From Treponema sp. (GTDB lineage Bacteria > Spirochaetota > Spirochaetia > Treponematales > Breznakiellaceae): 30,343 nt of DNA. The stretch covers positions 1 to 30,343 of the forward strand of contig JAIRSD010000038.1 in the NCBI GenBank assembly GCA_031255615.1, in the 5' to 3' direction. The notes beneath the pieces were generated by a model that had not been told where the DNA came from, did no database searches, and worked only from the letters and a program-made list of their open reading frames with translations. Both the position numbers and the translations under genes were made by a program. Below are positions 1 through 7,906 of the stretch, piece after piece (the stretch's first letter is position 1; each line of letters begins with the position of its first letter).

Positions 1-121
1 CTTGCCGGGGTGCGGCGGCCTTGGCGCGGAGGAGAAATTCATAGAACCTATTGACTTGTTCATTCCAGGGGCCTATGCCTAACATCATAAGAGGATCTTG
101 CCGCACAGGTGGATAATCCAT
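1..121 (-). CDS. N-terminus of an unidentified protein, cut by the left edge
   Basis: The minus strand has an open frame from ATG at 119-121 to the window edge, giving 40 residues that begin MDYPPVRQDPLMMLGIGPW and continue with an amphipathic, charged segment (NEQVNRFYEFLLRAKAAAPR). The composition is protein-like. An in-frame TAA lies directly upstream, which fixes the N-terminus. No good Shine-Dalgarno is visible, only a GAG. I do not recognise the family and too little is present to assign one. The plus strand also has a short open stretch over positions 2-82 ending in TAA, so the reverse reading (the end of an upstream gene) cannot be excluded, but it looks less natural. If the minus reading is right, the gene is divergent from the oxidoreductase, with repeat B1 between them. 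Confidence 0.45.
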   Translation of the reverse strand, partial: MDYPPVRQDPLMMLGIGPWNEQVNRFYEFLLRAKAAAPRQ

Positions 122-173
122 TTACTCATACGGTCAACAATACGTGTACGGAGAGACCAGCAGGATGCTTAGT

Positions 174-351
174 CTAAAAGACCGGATATGCAGTCGGAAG
201 AAATTTACCACTAAGGCGAGGAAGGCGCACGAAGACCGGGGATTGAAGGCGCCTTTTCATTCCTTCGTGTTCCTGGCGAGCCGCAGTTGGCGCCTTGGTG
301 CGCCTTTGTGGTTAACATTCCTGTCCCCGGTTCTTTCGCTTATCCGGTGAT
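174..351 (+). repeat. Dispersed repeat B, copy B1
   Basis: This stretch is closely similar to 2630-2797 (copy B2) in the same orientation. Its ends are inverted: TTACCACTAAGGCG near 211 and CGCCTT...GTGGTTAAC near 290-316, so the unit is a long imperfect palindrome. The inner arms also share CACGAAG-type words. B1 carries about 12 extra bases near the right arm (GCGCCTTGGTGCGCC), a small internal duplication absent from B2. No transposase is present, so a non-autonomous palindromic element is the simplest reading. Short open frames across it are by-products. Confidence 0.8.
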
Positions 352-373
352 TTAGTGCAAGCAAGGTACGAGA

Positions 374-568
374 ATGGAAGGTATGGACGCTGCTATCAAC
401 ATACGAGGCAACAGGAAGCCGCTGGGAAAATTCACCGCGGGCGGCGATATTACGATAACCGGCCTGGACAAGTCCCAGGGCCATCTGGATACCGGCGGCT
501 GCGGGGTTTCTTCAACCAGGAATCGCCTGCCGGGGATTGGCATCCTTTGCGCGCGGAGGGACCCATGA
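374..568 (+). CDS. Possible small ORF, translationally coupled to the oxidoreductase
   Basis: An open frame of 64 codons starts at ATG 374 (or ATG 383, after GGAAGG) and stops at TGA 566-568. The stop overlaps the oxidoreductase start in an ATGA arrangement. The peptide (MEGMDAAINIRGNRKPLGKF...) matches no family I recognise and contains no domain, signal peptide or membrane helix that I can see. The overlap and weak ribosome site are the only support; it may be a chance frame in leader DNA. Apart from repeat B1, I see nothing else convincing between 122 and 564. Confidence 0.2.
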   Translation: MEGMDAAINIRGNRKPLGKFTAGGDITITGLDKSQGHLDTGGCGVSSTRNRLPGIGILCARRDP

Positions 569-1623
569 GGAAGATACCTGTCGCTATTGTCGGCCTTGGC
601 CGTATCGCCAGCCTGCTGGAAGGGGACGGCCGCCGGGAAAAACCCTGCACCCACGCGGGGGCGGCGGCCGCCGATAGGAACTGCGTCCTCGTCGCCGGCT
701 GCGATACCGACGAGGAGCGGCGGCGCCTCTTTGCCGAACGCTGGCATGTGCCGGTCTACGCCGGGGCCGCGGAGATGCTGCGGGAACACCGGCCCGAAAT
801 TTTCATTGTGGCCACCCATCCCGACAGCCACGGACGCTACTGTTCCCTGGCCCAGGCCGCGGGGGTTCCGGTGGCGGTGTGCGAAAAGCCCCTGGCGCAT
901 ACCCTGGCCGCCGCCCGGAGCATCGCCTCTCTGACCGGGCGGAGGGCTTCGGGGAGGGGTTCCGTCGGGCATGGTTCAATGAAAATCCTTGTCAATCACG
1001 AGCGGCGCTATTCGACGGACTATATACGGGCGAAGGAACTGCTGGAAAGCGGCCGGCTTGGGGCCCCCCTTTCGGTCCGGGGCGTTCTCTATATGGGCAG
1101 GGGGCGGCGGCTTATCGACGTGTTGTGGCATGACGGCACCCACCTGGCGGACGCCCTCATGTTCCTCAGCGGCGCGACTCTGCGGCATGAACGGGTCTGG
1201 GGCGGCTCTCTTAAGACGGGGGCGGGGACCGCCTACCTTGCGGGGACCCTGATTCCCGACAGGGGCGGGGTCCGGGGGGACCGGCCCGGCAGGGGGAAGC
1301 CCCTCCCCTGTCTGATTGAACTGGGGGCCCGGCGGGACCATCTGGTTTTTGAGATTGAATTTTCCTGCGAGGCCGGACGACTGCGGATCGGCAACGGGGT
1401 GTATGAAGTCTGGGAAAGCGGGGACTGCCCCTACGCCGAAGGATTCCAGTCCCTGATTCCGGCGCGGGATCGCTTCAAGGGCAGGACCGGGTACTTTTCC
1501 AACATGATCGCCGACGCGGTAAACTGCGTCCGGAATCCCGCCTTGCAGCCCCGGTCCTCCGCCGCGGCGGCCCTTAAAGTGATGGAATACCTCGACGCGG
1601 TAAAATCCGCGCAAAGGGGCTGA
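565..1623 (+). CDS. Gfo/Idh/MocA-family NAD(P)-dependent oxidoreductase
   Basis: This is a predicted cytoplasmic sugar- or polyol-type dehydrogenase of 352 residues. The N-terminal Rossmann fold shows the dinucleotide motif GLGRIAS at residues 10-16. The family motif EKPL is at 107-110 and supplies the catalytic lysine. NHERRYS (144-150) starts the C-terminal alpha/beta domain, and HLAD (193-196) occupies the usual active-site His/Asp helix. The frame is open further upstream, but ATG 565 is preceded by GGAGGG with 4-nt spacing and gives the usual N-terminus, so I chose it. Between the EKPL helix and NHERR lies a Gly/Ser/Arg-rich stretch (about 124-140) longer than usual for the family. The gene stands alone and converges on tmk with a 16-nt gap. 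The substrate cannot be inferred. Confidence 0.85.
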   Translation: MRKIPVAIVGLGRIASLLEGDGRREKPCTHAGAAAADRNCVLVAGCDTDEERRRLFAERWHVPVYAGAAEMLREHRPEIFIVATHPDSHGRYCSLAQAAGVPVAVCEKPLAHTLAAARSIASLTGRRASGRGSVGHGSMKILVNHERRYSTDYIRAKELLESGRLGAPLSVRGVLYMGRGRRLIDVLWHDGTHLADALMFLSGATLRHERVWGGSLKTGAGTAYLAGTLIPDRGGVRGDRPGRGKPLPCLIELGARRDHLVFEIEFSCEAGRLRIGNGVYEVWESGDCPYAEGFQSLIPARDRFKGRTGYFSNMIADAVNCVRNPALQPRSSAAAALKVMEYLDAVKSAQRG

Positions 1624-1639
1624 CGGGAGCGGCGGCCTC

Positions 1640-2296
1640 CTATCCTCCCAGGGCCGGCAGGGTTTTTAGGGCGGCCCAGAGCCCCCCGGCCACCTCCTCC
1701 GGCGTCCCGGATGCGTCCAGCCGGACCACGGCGGAACCCTGGGCCCGGAAGACCGGGAGCAGGGACCGGTAGCGGTCCCGGACCTTGATTTGGAATTCAA
1801 GGTATTCGTAAATTTCCCGTTCCCCCCGGCCCCTGATACGCTCCGCGGCGATCCGGGGGTCCAGGTCGAAAAAAACGATAAGCTGGGGGGCGGGGAAGGG
1901 ATCGTTGAGGATCCGGGGAAGCTCTTCCCCGCACTCAAGACCCTGGTACACCAGGGAGGAGGGGACATAGCGGTCGCAGATCACCAGTTCCCCCCGGCCC
2001 GCCCGTTCCGCCACCCCCCCCTCGCCGTAAAGGTGCTCCCCCCGGTCCGCGGCGAAAAGCCGGGCCAGGGTCTCCGGCCGCAGCGCAAGCTCCCCCCGGA
2101 GAGCCCGGCGAATAAGCCGCCCCAGTTCCCCCCCCGTAGGTTCGGCGGTGGCATGGAGAACCGGCAGGACGGAGAGGCCCCCCGCCTCCGCCGCTCCGGC
2201 CCCCCCCGCGAAACGCCGTTTCAGCAGTTCTATCTGGGTGCTGGTGCCGCTCCCGTCCGGGCCCTCCAGGACCGCGAAATTTTTCAGGATGCCCAT
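1640..2296 (-). CDS. tmk: Thymidylate kinase (dTMP kinase)
   Basis: Tmk phosphorylates dTMP to dTDP with ATP in the cytoplasm, an essential step of dTTP synthesis. The 218-residue protein has normal length. The P-loop region is GPDGSGTST at 12-20. AEPTGGELG (51-59) fits the dTMP-binding EP-G segment. DRY (108-110) is the family signature, and a LID segment RGRGEREIYE lies at 155-164. The P-loop is odd: the Walker A lysine position holds Thr18. I have an uncertain memory of similar G-T-[ST]-T loops in other spirochaete Tmk proteins, so the enzyme may still be active. The start is the ATG at 2294-2296; only a weak AGG ribosome site precedes it. It converges with the oxidoreductase and diverges from tamB. 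Confidence 0.88.
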   Translation of the reverse strand: MGILKNFAVLEGPDGSGTSTQIELLKRRFAGGAGAAEAGGLSVLPVLHATAEPTGGELGRLIRRALRGELALRPETLARLFAADRGEHLYGEGGVAERAGRGELVICDRYVPSSLVYQGLECGEELPRILNDPFPAPQLIVFFDLDPRIAAERIRGRGEREIYEYLEFQIKVRDRYRSLLPVFRAQGSAVVRLDASGTPEEVAGGLWAALKTLPALGG

Positions 2297-2330
2297 GGCC
2301 TATTTTAACCGGGACCAGGGGCCGGGGATA

Positions 2331-2344
2331 GTGGACTTGTCCAC
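2331..2344. other. Short palindrome upstream of tmk
   Basis: GTGGAC and GTCCAC are separated by two bases, giving a 6-bp inverted repeat about 35 nt upstream of the tmk start. It could be an operator or a chance feature. No convincing sigma-70 boxes are visible around it. The rest of 2297-2388 shows nothing else. Confidence 0.3.
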
Positions 2345-2388
2345 CTCACAACGCCCAGCCGGCAAACGCTGAGTATTGCCTGTATGCA

Positions 2389-2590
2389 GGGCGCATTTTT
2401 GGCGCTCCGCGCCAAAAACCGGGCTATCCGCTCCAATTCCCCGCCCCCTCCGGGGTCGGGGAATTCCGCTTCTATCCCTTGCGCGGCTCCAACGCGGCAT
2501 CCATGCCGCGTTGGAGCTTGGGGTTTTTGCCCCGCAAAAACCCAGGGATTGGAAACAACCGGCATCCCTGCCGGCACGCTCGCCCCTTCC
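2389..2590 (+). repeat. Modular hairpin element A, copy A1 (96-bp core plus hairpin tail)
   Basis: The core is 2389-2484: GGGCGCA; hairpin 1 (arms 2396-2405 and 2409-2418, 10 bp, loop TCC); linker CCGGGCTATCCGCTCC (2419-2434); hairpin 2 (AATTCCCCG arms 2435-2443 and 2457-2465, with an inner CCCC/GGGG stem); and linker CCGCTTCTATCCCTTGCGC ending at 2484. The ends GCGCA and TGCGC are inverted. The tail holds a 15-bp perfect hairpin (2486-2500 and 2503-2517, loop CC), a 10-bp hairpin (2521-2530 and 2534-2543) and a 6-bp hairpin (2559-2564 and 2569-2574). The same plan recurs at A2-A4. Open frames across it are artefacts of the repeat. Confidence 0.9.
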
Positions 2591-2629
2591 CTGTGCCCTG
2601 CCCTTTTGGGCTGCGGCAGGCTGCTTGGC

Positions 2630-2797
2630 CTAAAAAATCAAATATGTGGACGGAAGAAATTTACCACGAAGGCGAGGAAGGCGCACGAAGACCAGGAATT
2701 GGAGGCGCATATTCATTCCTTCGTGTTCCTGGCGAGCCGCAGTTGGCGCCTTAGTGGTTAACATTCTTATTCCCTATTCTTTCGCTTATCCGGTGAT
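2630..2797 (+). repeat. Dispersed repeat B, copy B2
   Basis: This is the second copy of repeat B (see 174-351), in the same orientation. The left arm TTACCACGAAGGCG lies near 2661 and the right arm CGCCTTAGTGGTTAAC near 2747-2762. It lacks the small duplication of B1. B1 and B2 flank the oxidoreductase and tmk genes as direct repeats. Confidence 0.85.
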
Positions 2798-2927
2798 GGA
2801 GGGGACGGCATCCCCGGGCTGAGGCAGGCCGGGGGCAAACGGCGAACCGCTGCATTCACCCGGTTGGTTAGAGTGAACGGGCCTTGCGAAAACGCGGATC
2901 TCCCCCGGACTTTCGACCGGAGCGCAG

Positions 2928-2948
2928 CGCATATCCATTCGATATGCG
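2928..2948. other. Hairpin upstream of tamB
   Basis: CGCATATC (2928-2935) and GATATGCG (2941-2948) form a perfect 8-bp stem with a 5-nt loop. It sits about 80 nt before the predicted tamB -35 box. There is no T-tract, so it is not an intrinsic terminator on the plus strand. Its function is unknown. Confidence 0.5.
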
Positions 2949-2956
2949 GACTTCGA

Positions 2957-2980
2957 TTGGACCTCTATTTGGACCTTTAT
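2957..2980. repeat. 12-bp tandem repeat, two units
   Basis: TTGGACCTCTAT is followed directly by TTGGACCTTTAT (one mismatch), in the AT-rich stretch before the tamB promoter. Paired sites of this size could bind a regulator, but nothing else supports that. Confidence 0.45.
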
Positions 2981-3028
2981 ATTGAGAATTGTTGGTATTT
3001 TTAACGTTATCTTACGCATCCGCGATAC

Positions 3029-3056
3029 TTGCGGGGCGATTCTGTGTTACGATAAT
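3029..3056 (+). promoter_or_regulatory. Predicted sigma-70 promoter for tamB-bamA-skp-mutS
   Basis: TTGCGG (3029-3034) and GATAAT (3051-3056) are separated by 16 bp, in a locally AT-rich region directly before the tamB ribosome site (AAGGAAAG near 3059-3066). The -10 box matches the consensus at 5 of 6 positions; the -35 box is weaker. Confidence 0.5.
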
Positions 3057-3072
3057 ATAAGGAAAGTGATCG

Positions 3073-6000
3073 GTGGCGTCTGAAAGAATCGCGTGGGAAG
3101 ACAGGGTATCGAGGGGTACCGCACTCAAACTCCGGAAGCAGTGGGAAACTGCGGCGGGATCCCGCAAGAGGAGTTTCCATCCTCCGATGGGAACATTCCG
3201 GTTCCTTGGGTTCCTTGCCTTCGCCGTCCTTCTGATTCTGGCTTTCCTCCTTATCCGCCCCATTTCCCTGGCCCTGAGGGACCGGATGGAACTTCTCCGG
3301 GACGAGCTTCTCAGCCGGGGGGAGGAGCTTATCGGCCGCCGGATTGAGTACGAATCCCTGGGCCCCTCTTTCCTGGGGGGCGTTGACATCCACTCCCTCA
3401 AGGTTCTGGGGAAGGGGCCGACGCCCCTGCTTTCCGTATCCCGTTTCCGGGTTTCCTGGTCCCTGTGGGATCTGCTGCGGAACAAGGGCGGGGGAATCCG
3501 GGGGCTGCGGATAGACCGGCCGGAACTGTATATCGATCTCCGGGTGGATCAGGACCTGCCGGATATTTTCGCCCGCTTAAAAAAGGCGGCCTCCCCGGAC
3601 GAGGGGGGAATCCTGCCGGGTTTTTTCAGTTTCCGCGTCCGGAACGGGACATTCCGCATGGAGGACCTGGGGGTCCTTTCCGGTGTGGACATGGACGCGG
3701 AACTTCGCGACGGACGGATCGACGCGCAGGGGGCCTGGGGCGCGGAACTCCGCTTGGGAGATCTTTCCGCCCTCGGCGATCTCTCCGCCCTCGGCGGAGT
3801 CGCGGAAATTCCGGCCCTGGCGCCCTTCTTTGGAGATTCCCCCGGCCTGGGGTCCCCAAAAATCTCCACCGCGGGCCGTTTCCGCCTGTCCTACGAAACC
3901 AGCCTCGGCCAGGGGAACGCCTTCCTGTCCCTTCCCTTTGTCGAGGAGGAGCGTTTTCGTATAACCGGCCTGGGGATAAACCTGGAGCTTAAGGACCGGG
4001 TTCTCAGCCTGAACAACGAAGTTCTGGGGGCCGGAAGGCGGGGGGCGCCGCTTAGCATCGCCCTGGACTACGGACTTGACACGGGAGAGATCGCCGCCCG
4101 GCTGGACTGCCGGAATTACAGCCCCGGGGATAACGTAAAATTTCAGGGTCCCTGGAAGCATTACAACGGGCTTTTGACCCTCCAGGCCACCGGGGAGGCG
4201 GATCTTTCCTATTCCCCCTGGGGGGGGCTCAAGTACAGTGCGGATCTTTCCGGGCTTGTCCCGCCAAGTCTGCCCCTGGCCCATTCGGGGTTCAGGATCA
4301 AGCTGGAAGGGGATCGGCATCGGGTCGATGTTGAGCGGCTGGAACTGGCCCTGGCCAGGGGGGCCCGGGGGATTGGGGCCGGCGGATCCCTGGGTTTCCA
4401 GGGCTGGGTGGATATTGACGCCTTTAATCCCAACGGGATTATCTGGGTCCGAAACCTTACGCTCACCGGACGGGGGGGCATTGACACCCTCCTGACGGTC
4501 AGGAGCCGGGGGAGGGACACGACCATCTCCGGGGAGAGCGCCCTTGTGGGGGGGGTGGAATTTACCGCCCTGGAAATGGACATCCACCGGGAGGCCGGGG
4601 GGCTGAGTTTTTCCATCGGCGCGCTGCGGCCCCTTAAGGCCCCGAAGGAATCCCCCGGACCCGGCGCCGTCCTCGCGGCCGGTCGATCTTCTTCAGGGTC
4701 GGCCTCTATCCGGGTTGACGGGACCTTTGACTACGCGCCCCGGTATCTGGAAACCAGATTCACCCTGGATTCTTTTTCCGTTGGGGATTTCGCGAAAATC
4801 GCCCAGCCCCTGGTGGAGAATTTTACATTGCCCGGCCAGCTCCCCCCGGCAATTTCCCGGTTTGGGGAGAATTTGCTTCAAAATACCCAGATAACCACGG
4901 AAGTATTCATCAGCACCGATTTCAGCCAGATTCTCTACAACGCTCCCCGGCTGGTACTTTCCTATTCGGGATACCAGAATCTGATCGCCCTGTTTTCCTT
5001 CTCCGGTACGGGCAGGCATTTTACCGTGGACGGGGGGCAGATTCTCTGGGAGGGGGGGAGCATCCGGATTACGGGACAGTCGGATTATTCGGACAGAGAA
5101 AACATCTCCTTTTCCCTCAACGCCGGCTACCGGGACCTTAACTATTTCCTGGAAGGGACCCTGCGGAATCGCCGTTCCTTAAACTTTTGGGGGTCCTACG
5201 GGATTGACGCCGTCATATCTTCGGAGGGGCAGGGCTATTCCGGCCATATTCGGGGGGGGCATATTCCCCTTGCCGTGGGGGAGGAAATCGCCAACCTGGA
5301 CTTTGACGTATCCGTGGGCTATATGTCTTCCAGATCCTGGTTTGTGGAGCTTACCAGCCTCGAACTGGCGGGCTTCGCCGGTTCCAGCCCGGATCACGCA
5401 GGCATCCTGCAAGTTTCCGGCAGGGCCGATCAAAGCCGGATTCTTGTGCGGGATATTTACTTTGAGGATTCTTTGGGGGCCCTTCGGGGGGGCGGGACAT
5501 TTTCTCCCGCCGGGGAGGGAGGATACCAGGGGAACCTCTCGATTTTTGGGGAGGACCGCGGAGAAAATTACGCGGTGGACCTTGTCTGGGTGCCGGCGAA
5601 GGGGGGGGAGAATCAAAGCGGAAAGACGGGGAACCCCTGGGGCCTGCCTTTTCTGGATAATCTGGCCTTGCCGAGCTGGTCTTCCACCCTGCCAAATCCC
5701 TTTTCCTTCGATTCGTCAGCCCCCAAAGTCGAAAATCAGGAGGGGGGCATTGAATCTCCCCGCCTCAAGCTGCGAGTCTCCGGCGCCGGCATGCGGCTGA
5801 CCCGTTTTTTCCGGAAATTTCCGAATGTCCAGGTTGACGGGGTCCTCGATCTTGCCTGGGAATCCCATAAAAATTTCAATGCCGCCCTGAGCATCAGTTC
5901 CCTCGGCGTAGGCGGCAACGGCCGGCAGATCAGCGCCGGCGGCGAGGCTTTCATTGACGACAGGGGATTTCATGTCGAGGATCTGCGGCTTTCCGTAGGG

Positions 6001-7842
6001 GGAATGGAGGCGCTGGTCCCCCGGCTTTATATGAACATGGACGAATCCCGGATGGAGGGGAACGGCCGCATTCAGGGCTCCCTCTCAGGCAGGGAATTGG
6101 CCCTGAATTTTTCCGTAAATTCGCGGTTCGCTCCTATGGATTCCTGGCTTGATTACGGCGCCGCCCTGGAAAATCTACAGGGCGTCATTGCCTTGAGCGG
6201 TATTACCCTCGACGGACGGATCAAGGAGGATCCCTTCGAGTTTATCTTTTCCCGCCAGGGAGAGGGAATTGTTTTTTCCGGCGGGCCGGATGACATGATC
6301 TTCTTCAACGTCAGGCAGGACGGCGCTTTCATTGCCGCCTTTACGGATCCCTTCCCTCTGCGGGGGACCTTCGCGGGGACTCTGGGTCTTGAAGAAATTG
6401 ATATCCGGGGGCAGCGGATCGCGGTGAACATCCCCGCACTGTGGCAGTTCGCCCCCTCCAGGGAAGAATTCGATATTACCTCCGGTTATGCCGTGGGGGA
6501 CCTGCATATCCGGGGTTCCCTGGAAAATCCGGAATTCTACGGCAGGTTCCAGGGCCAGGACCTGCGGATGCGGGTTCCCCGATTCCTGGAGGCCGACATT
6601 ATCCCCAGCGACGGGATGACTCTGGTATTTGACGGCAGCGAGATCCGCTTCGCCGATACGATTGCTTCCTGCGGCAGGGGGCTCGGGGTGGTCAGCGGCA
6701 ATTTTTGGATGGAAAAATGGATACCCGTTTCTTTCTCCCTGGATATTACTGCGGGGAAAGACCGGCCCCTGCCCTTCAGGTTTGACCTGGGCGGTATTCT
6801 GGCCCAGGGGACCGTGTCGGGGACCTTGAATCTCGCCATGACGGACCTGGTCCTCAACGTTTCGGGGGACCTTATCGCCCAGGAGACGGAAATCAGCCTG
6901 AACGCCGCGGAAATTGCCGTTTCCCAGGAGGGGAACCACTGGGAAGAGTTCGCCGTCCCCGTCATTGCCAACATTTCGATTACCGCGGGCAGAAAGGTGC
7001 AGTTCCTCTGGCCTACCCGCGAGTTTCCCGTACTCCAGGCCTATGCGGACCTGGGGGCCAAGGCCAATATCTACGTCAACTCCCTGGACCGGAGCTATGC
7101 CTTTACCGGGGATGTAAAACTGCGGAGCGGGGAGATATTTTATTTTGAACGGAGTTTCTACATCCGCAACGGCACCCTGACTTTCCGGGAAAACCAGGAC
7201 CGCTTCGATCCCCTGATCACCGTCAGGGCGGAGGTTCGGGACCGGGCCAGCAGCGGGCCCGTCACCATTTCCATGGTGGTGGATAACGCGCCCCTGCAAT
7301 CCATGACCCCCCGTTTCGAATCCAGCCCGGCCCTTTCCCAAATAGAAATTTTTTCCCTTTTGGGGCAGAGCCTTGTCGGCGTCGCCCGGGAGGACGGAAG
7401 CGTCTCCAACCCCTTCCTCTCATCTTCCGCCGACCTCCTGGCCCAATCCCAGGTTATGCGCCGGGCGCAGGGGGTCCTTCGGGATCTTCTGCACTTGGAT
7501 ATGTTCAGCGTCCGTACCCAGTTCATTCAAAGGGCCGCCTTCAGTTTTATCGGGATCCAAGAACAGCCGGTTGACAGGATTGGCTGGGTTGGTAACTATT
7601 TCGATAATACCTCTGTTTTTATAGGTAAGTATATCGGGTCGGAGATGTTTGCCCAGGCAATGCTGTCTCTTCGTTATGACGAAAATAAAAAAACCTTTGG
7701 GGGCTACACATTCGAGCCTGATTTTGGGATCGAACTGCGGAGCCCCTTGGGGAATATCCGCTGGAATTTGGTCCCCACCCACCCGGAGAACTGGTATTTG
7801 GATGATTGTTCTTTCACTATTTCGTGGGATTTTTCGTTTTGA
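3073..7842 (+). CDS. tamB: TamB-like translocation and assembly module protein (DUF490/AsmA-like)
   Basis: This is a giant envelope protein of 1589 residues. A basic cytoplasmic N-terminus is followed by one membrane helix at about 43-62. The rest is a long, repetitive beta-rich periplasmic region typical of the bridge-like TamB/AsmA family, thought to link the inner and outer membranes and to act in outer-membrane protein assembly or lipid transport. The C-terminal TamB domain ends in an aromatic residue (FTISWDFSF). The start is GTG 3073 behind AAGGAAAG; the internal ATG at 3187 would leave only a few residues before the helix. bamA follows 64 nt downstream, which supports the assignment. 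No TamA is seen in the window, so BamA itself is the likely partner (inference). A short duplication at 3760-3795 adds six residues. Confidence 0.88.
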   Translation: MASERIAWEDRVSRGTALKLRKQWETAAGSRKRSFHPPMGTFRFLGFLAFAVLLILAFLLIRPISLALRDRMELLRDELLSRGEELIGRRIEYESLGPSFLGGVDIHSLKVLGKGPTPLLSVSRFRVSWSLWDLLRNKGGGIRGLRIDRPELYIDLRVDQDLPDIFARLKKAASPDEGGILPGFFSFRVRNGTFRMEDLGVLSGVDMDAELRDGRIDAQGAWGAELRLGDLSALGDLSALGGVAEIPALAPFFGDSPGLGSPKISTAGRFRLSYETSLGQGNAFLSLPFVEEERFRITGLGINLELKDRVLSLNNEVLGAGRRGAPLSIALDYGLDTGEIAARLDCRNYSPGDNVKFQGPWKHYNGLLTLQATGEADLSYSPWGGLKYSADLSGLVPPSLPLAHSGFRIKLEGDRHRVDVERLELALARGARGIGAGGSLGFQGWVDIDAFNPNGIIWVRNLTLTGRGGIDTLLTVRSRGRDTTISGESALVGGVEFTALEMDIHREAGGLSFSIGALRPLKAPKESPGPGAVLAAGRSSSGSASIRVDGTFDYAPRYLETRFTLDSFSVGDFAKIAQPLVENFTLPGQLPPAISRFGENLLQNTQITTEVFISTDFSQILYNAPRLVLSYSGYQNLIALFSFSGTGRHFTVDGGQILWEGGSIRITGQSDYSDRENISFSLNAGYRDLNYFLEGTLRNRRSLNFWGSYGIDAVISSEGQGYSGHIRGGHIPLAVGEEIANLDFDVSVGYMSSRSWFVELTSLELAGFAGSSPDHAGILQVSGRADQSRILVRDIYFEDSLGALRGGGTFSPAGEGGYQGNLSIFGEDRGENYAVDLVWVPAKGGENQSGKTGNPWGLPFLDNLALPSWSSTLPNPFSFDSSAPKVENQEGGIESPRLKLRVSGAGMRLTRFFRKFPNVQVDGVLDLAWESHKNFNAALSISSLGVGGNGRQISAGGEAFIDDRGFHVEDLRLSVGGMEALVPRLYMNMDESRMEGNGRIQGSLSGRELALNFSVNSRFAPMDSWLDYGAALENLQGVIALSGITLDGRIKEDPFEFIFSRQGEGIVFSGGPDDMIFFNVRQDGAFIAAFTDPFPLRGTFAGTLGLEEIDIRGQRIAVNIPALWQFAPSREEFDITSGYAVGDLHIRGSLENPEFYGRFQGQDLRMRVPRFLEADIIPSDGMTLVFDGSEIRFADTIASCGRGLGVVSGNFWMEKWIPVSFSLDITAGKDRPLPFRFDLGGILAQGTVSGTLNLAMTDLVLNVSGDLIAQETEISLNAAEIAVSQEGNHWEEFAVPVIANISITAGRKVQFLWPTREFPVLQAYADLGAKANIYVNSLDRSYAFTGDVKLRSGEIFYFERSFYIRNGTLTFRENQDRFDPLITVRAEVRDRASSGPVTISMVVDNAPLQSMTPRFESSPALSQIEIFSLLGQSLVGVAREDGSVSNPFLSSSADLLAQSQVMRRAQGVLRDLLHLDMFSVRTQFIQRAAFSFIGIQEQPVDRIGWVGNYFDNTSVFIGKYIGSEMFAQAMLSLRYDENKKTFGGYTFEPDFGIELRSPLGNIRWNLVPTHPENWYLDDCSFTISWDFSF
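3760..3795 (+). repeat. 18-bp in-frame tandem duplication inside tamB
   Basis: Two adjacent 18-bp units (GATCTTTCCGCCCTCGGC and GATCTCTCCGCCCTCGGC) differ at one base. They encode GDLSAL twice in a row. The unit length is a multiple of three, so copy-number change would keep the frame. Confidence 0.8.
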
Positions 7843-7906
7843 TGCGCCTATAGACTGTAGGCAAGCTAAAACATACAAGTTTGAAGAACCGCTGGTAGGA
7901 GAATAG

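Noticed and set aside
1624..1680. Bidirectional terminator between the oxidoreductase and tmk
   Set aside because: GGGCCG and CGGCCC arms exist (1651-1656 and 1672-1677), but the loop is 15 nt, they lie inside tmk, and no T-tract follows.
2389..2484. Element A as an integron attC site or CRISPR repeat
   Set aside because: There is no integrase, no cassette array and no regular spacer series. Copies lie singly between operons and have several hairpins each.
2384..2761. Plus-strand open frame across repeats A1 and B2
   Set aside because: The peptide comes from the hairpin arms and linkers. The same phrases recur in frames over A2-A4, so it is repeat DNA and not a gene.
2786..3019. Minus-strand frame of 77 codons upstream of tamB (MRKITLKIPTIL...)
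   Set aside because: It overlaps the hairpin, the tandem repeat and the AT-rich tamB promoter region, and has no family resemblance or clear ribosome site.
6175..7341. Minus-strand open frame of 388 codons inside tamB
   Set aside because: It is a shadow of tamB codon usage, with no domain, signal or ribosome site.
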